13,372 nt of DNA from an uncultured Lachnospiraceae bacterium (GTDB taxonomy: Bacteria > Bacillota > Clostridia > Lachnospirales > Lachnospiraceae), in the NCBI GenBank assembly GCA_937916415.1, contig CALGGH010000007.1, positions 1-13,372 on the forward strand. Reading direction: 5' to 3'. Position 1 is the first letter of the stretch, and the number at the start of each line of letters is the position of its first letter. The position numbers and the translations under genes are program-made. Positions 11,187 through 13,372 of the stretch are shown here, one piece after another. A model generated the notes under the pieces. That model was not told the origin of the DNA. It searched no databases and saw nothing but the letters and a program-made list of their open reading frames with translations.

Positions 11187-12623
11187 TCATTCCACGATGC
11201 TCACGGGCTCGTACCTGATGCGCAATTCAGGCATTTTGACGAGCGTGGCATAATAGTTCTCGGCCCAGTCGTCGCTGCCGTCATTTACGTTCACGCCGTC
11301 GGCGGGCGTGGCGAATATCTTTAGCTCCAGTTCGGTCCCGTCCTCGATGGGATCATCGAAGAACGCGGGCATCAGGTCGACGCGTTTCGTGCCGGGAGCC
11401 TTGTAGAACCAGCGCCCGTTCAGTTCCATCATGAGCGACAGCTTCTCGTCCTCGCCTTCAAACGCGATCTCACAGAACTCGGGGCTGTGGTCAAAAGCAA
11501 GCTTCATGCCGATGCCGTCCGCGTCCTCGGCTCCTCCCCACCTGAGTTTGACGGGAAAGTCCGTCTCTCCGGATGCGCTCACCTCAGGCATGCAGAAGGG
11601 ATCCTTTAGCAGCCTGCGGTAATCCTTCAGGATGGGCTGAGGTATGCCCACTGCTGAGTTATCAGGATCCTCTGTCTCCAGACCCAGCCTGCCCCTGTCC
11701 CTGAACTGATAAAAGGTAAAGGCCTCGAACCAGTCGGACTGACCGTTCTTGATCTTGTCAACAAGCCTGAGCACGACCTCTCCCTGATGCAGCGGACCGG
11801 TCACGTCGCCGTCGGCATTCATCTCGCTCATCACGAACGGCTTGTCCTGTCCCGTGACCTTCCTTAGCCTCTCCGCGGTATAAAGCGCATGGTCATAACA
11901 GGTCTGCGTGGGAGTAAAGGTGTTTCGTCCGTGGTCATCCTTTTCCGCTATGTCATAGGGCCAGCCGAAATTGAGTGCCAGATACCTGTCCGCGCTCCAT
12001 ACGTCCGCGGCCTTGTAGGCATCCAGATAGTCATCCTCACAGTCGACCTTGCCGTCCCTTTCGGTGGCAAATCCCGCGCAGAAAACGGTCTTTACGTTGG
12101 GAGCCTCCTCATGGATTATGTCCGTGAACCTCACGAAAAAGGCCGAGATCTCCTTATGTGAGAATCTCTTGTTGTGGGTAAACCAGTCGCCGACGCACTC
12201 ATGGTTTATGCGCAGCCTCATGCGTCCATATGGCCTGAGTTCCCGCGCGACCTGCCTCAGCATCTCATCATCCAGCGAGCAGTCGATCGTCAGCGTAAGA
12301 GTCACGTCCTGTCCGTGCCTGCGCACGTCCTTCATGCTCTCGAAGGGTTCTCCGTTTGCCCCGTAGGGAAAATAATCGTCATATGGATAATCCCATGCGA
12401 AATTGACCTCCATGTCCCTGCACGCCTCCGAAATGCGTGCCGGCCACTCCTTGTCCCCGGGATAATAGGTATACATCAGGTTAACGTTCCTGTGAGGACG
12501 GCCAAGCACCTGCAGCACGTAATCCTGGTTCACGTACTCTCCCCTCTCGCTTCCGTCCGAGAGATCCAGGGCAAACTTTGCCTTTCCCATGTGAATCCCG
12601 TAGATCCTGTCTTTCTTTTCCAT
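11187..12623 (-). CDS. Glycoside hydrolase-like (clan A TIM-barrel) protein
   Basis: This 478-residue protein has a predicted (beta/alpha)8 barrel at about 1-340 and a beta-rich domain at about 350-478. The probable acid/base is E142 in RLRINHECVGDW and the probable nucleophile is E267 in KPFVMSEMNADGD, the layout of retaining clan A hydrolases such as beta-mannanase or endoglycanase families. I cannot fix the family. There is no signal peptide, so it may be cytoplasmic and act on imported oligosaccharides. The ATG at 12623 follows AAAGGAGG by 4 nt; an upstream extension of 18 residues lacks a site. It stands alone, with a promoter at 12748-12775 and a long leader containing an inverted repeat. 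Confidence 0.72.
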   Translation of the reverse strand: MEKKDRIYGIHMGKAKFALDLSDGSERGEYVNQDYVLQVLGRPHRNVNLMYTYYPGDKEWPARISEACRDMEVNFAWDYPYDDYFPYGANGEPFESMKDVRRHGQDVTLTLTIDCSLDDEMLRQVARELRPYGRMRLRINHECVGDWFTHNKRFSHKEISAFFVRFTDIIHEEAPNVKTVFCAGFATERDGKVDCEDDYLDAYKAADVWSADRYLALNFGWPYDIAEKDDHGRNTFTPTQTCYDHALYTAERLRKVTGQDKPFVMSEMNADGDVTGPLHQGEVVLRLVDKIKNGQSDWFEAFTFYQFRDRGRLGLETEDPDNSAVGIPQPILKDYRRLLKDPFCMPEVSASGETDFPVKLRWGGAEDADGIGMKLAFDHSPEFCEIAFEGEDEKLSLMMELNGRWFYKAPGTKRVDLMPAFFDDPIEDGTELELKIFATPADGVNVNDGSDDWAENYYATLVKMPELRIRYEPVSIVE

Positions 12624-12678
12624 CACGCCTCCTTTCTCACGTTGCGGTTTCCCGATACTTATATATTTAAATCCCAAG

Positions 12679-12707
12679 CAAGTTAGGAACTGTTACATAA
12701 TAACTTG
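12679..12707 (-). promoter_or_regulatory. Inverted repeat in the glycoside hydrolase leader
   Basis: CAAGTTA (12679-12685) and TAACTTG (12701-12707) are perfect 7-bp inverted arms 15 nt apart, lying about 40 nt downstream of the predicted transcription start. They could be an operator for a sugar-responsive repressor or a leader hairpin. No T-run follows, so it is not a terminator. Confidence 0.4.
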
Positions 12708-12747
12708 AACAGATCCTTAGTCATTTGCGAATCTTACGTTCAACTAT

Positions 12748-12775
12748 ACTATACGAAAATGGCGTGATTTTTCAA
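12748..12775 (-). promoter_or_regulatory. Promoter of the glycoside hydrolase gene
   Basis: On the minus strand TTGAAA (12770-12775), a 16-nt spacer and TATAGT (12748-12753) give a sigma-A-like promoter, about 125 nt before the chosen ATG. Each box differs from consensus by one base. Confidence 0.6.
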
Positions 12776-12804
12776 TGGTTTTAAAAGAATTTCCGCATCT
12801 TTCG

Positions 12805-13372
12805 TTACCATTCACTGATAAACCCGGTTTCTGAGCTGTTCAACCTGCCTATATCCTTCAATGCGGCCTTGTCATTGATGGTCGGTTCGGGAGCCACCGT
12901 GATGGATGATTCATCATAATGCGTGCACATCCTGTACTCAGTTGCCAAGAAGTTTACGGGAGTGGCAAACCTGAAGGCATTTTCCTGCTTCATGTTATCT
13001 GCCACGTTCGAATACTTGTCACCTGTCTTCTTCTCCAGACTGATCGCCGTAACGGCATGGCCGGGATTGGCCCTGGCCTTCATGTCTAAGGTGTCAAGCA
13101 TGGTAAGCTCCTGCGTGGTGCCACCGGGGAAGCCTTCAAAATTGCCCATTGCATCGGCCTTATCGTCCACGGCTGCATTGTCATTGTTGAAGGTGACGGT
13201 TACATATAGTGCTCTGTACAGACCGTTCCTCTCCGAAATGGAAAGAATAACTGTGTAGAGGCCTATGCGTTTACTCTGGCGTGGCAGGTTCTCCCCCGAC
13301 GCTTCTGCATATTCAGCAGGATAGAGCATACGGTAATTGGAATTGGGATACATCCTCCCGGTATCGAAAGCC
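12805..13372 (-). CDS. Unrecognised protein, 5' truncated by the window edge
   Basis: The frame is open from the window edge (AFDTGRMYPNSNYRML) to a TAA at 12805, giving 188 visible residues. An ATG at 13353 exists, but GGGAGG directly abuts it, so the gene probably begins outside the window. The visible part mixes short beta-strand-like stretches (RIGLYTVILSISE, YRALYVTVTFNN) with Asn/Asp/Gly/Thr-rich loops and has one cysteine. This resembles an extracellular or surface-associated beta protein, but I do not recognise a family and see no catalytic motif. It precedes the glycoside hydrolase in the same direction, separated by that gene's own promoter. Confidence 0.6.
   Translation of the reverse strand, partial: AFDTGRMYPNSNYRMLYPAEYAEASGENLPRQSKRIGLYTVILSISERNGLYRALYVTVTFNNDNAAVDDKADAMGNFEGFPGGTTQELTMLDTLDMKARANPGHAVTAISLEKKTGDKYSNVADNMKQENAFRFATPVNFLATEYRMCTHYDESSITVAPEPTINDKAALKDIGRLNSSETGFISEW

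Noticed and set aside
10919..11218. Plus-strand 99-residue frame between the ATPase and hydrolase genes
   Set aside because: No ribosome binding site, poor composition, and it overlaps both real genes at its ends.

Overview
The window looks like part of a Gram-positive (Firmicutes/Clostridia-type) anaerobe's chromosome. Strong GGAGG ribosome binding sites precede nearly every gene. There is a TM1266-type regulator of the kind found with [FeFe]-hydrogenases, an ECF-transporter S component, and GGGGACGGTT-type intergenic repeats. Most genes are moderately GC-rich; the ATPase/nuclease gene is visibly AT-richer. Every confident gene is on the minus strand, so transcription runs from right to left. 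The lineage is an inference; no rRNA or tRNA is present.

Layout in transcription order. 13372-12805: the 3' part of an unrecognised protein. 12623-11187: a clan-A-like glycoside hydrolase with its own promoter and an inverted repeat in its leader. About 11166-11020: an orphan coding fragment. 10928-9318: an AAA-type ATPase/PD-(D/E)XK nuclease with a TTG start, ending inside a pair of 31-bp-spaced repeats that double as a terminator. 9235-9203: a near-consensus promoter with a palindrome over its -35 box. 9140-2207: one tightly packed eight-gene sulfur operon. 2197-2057: three consecutive hairpins. 2021-1983: a terminator hairpin only 24 nt before an ECF S component, which is followed by the TM1266-family gene. 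962-657: a small Tic20/DUF4870-like membrane protein with its own terminator. 560-262: a frameshifted, N-terminally truncated SpoU/TrmH rRNA methyltransferase pseudogene. The first 57 bases may be the 3' end of a plus-strand gene.

The centrepiece is the operon TusA-like carrier / ThiS-like carrier ending GGGR / canonical ThiF-MoeB E1 / JAMM metalloprotease / MoaD-E1-rhodanese fusion / family 2A encapsulin shell / cysteine desulfurase with an encapsulin-cargo N-terminus / serine acetyltransferase. Shell, cargo desulfurase and serine acetyltransferase form a known type of family 2A encapsulin locus. Here they are wired to a complete protein-thiocarboxylate sulfur-carrier system. A plausible model is that the encapsulated desulfurase releases sulfane sulfur from cysteine; TusA-like and rhodanese domains relay it to ubiquitin-like carriers; the E1 activates the carriers; the JAMM protease matures them; and serine acetyltransferase supplies O-acetylserine as an acceptor skeleton. 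No O-acetylserine sulfhydrylase is in the window. Two further oddities are that the fused E1 has lost two of the ATP-site arginines its stand-alone paralogue keeps, and that two separate recent tandem duplications (69 bp and 41 bp) sit in and just before the fusion gene.
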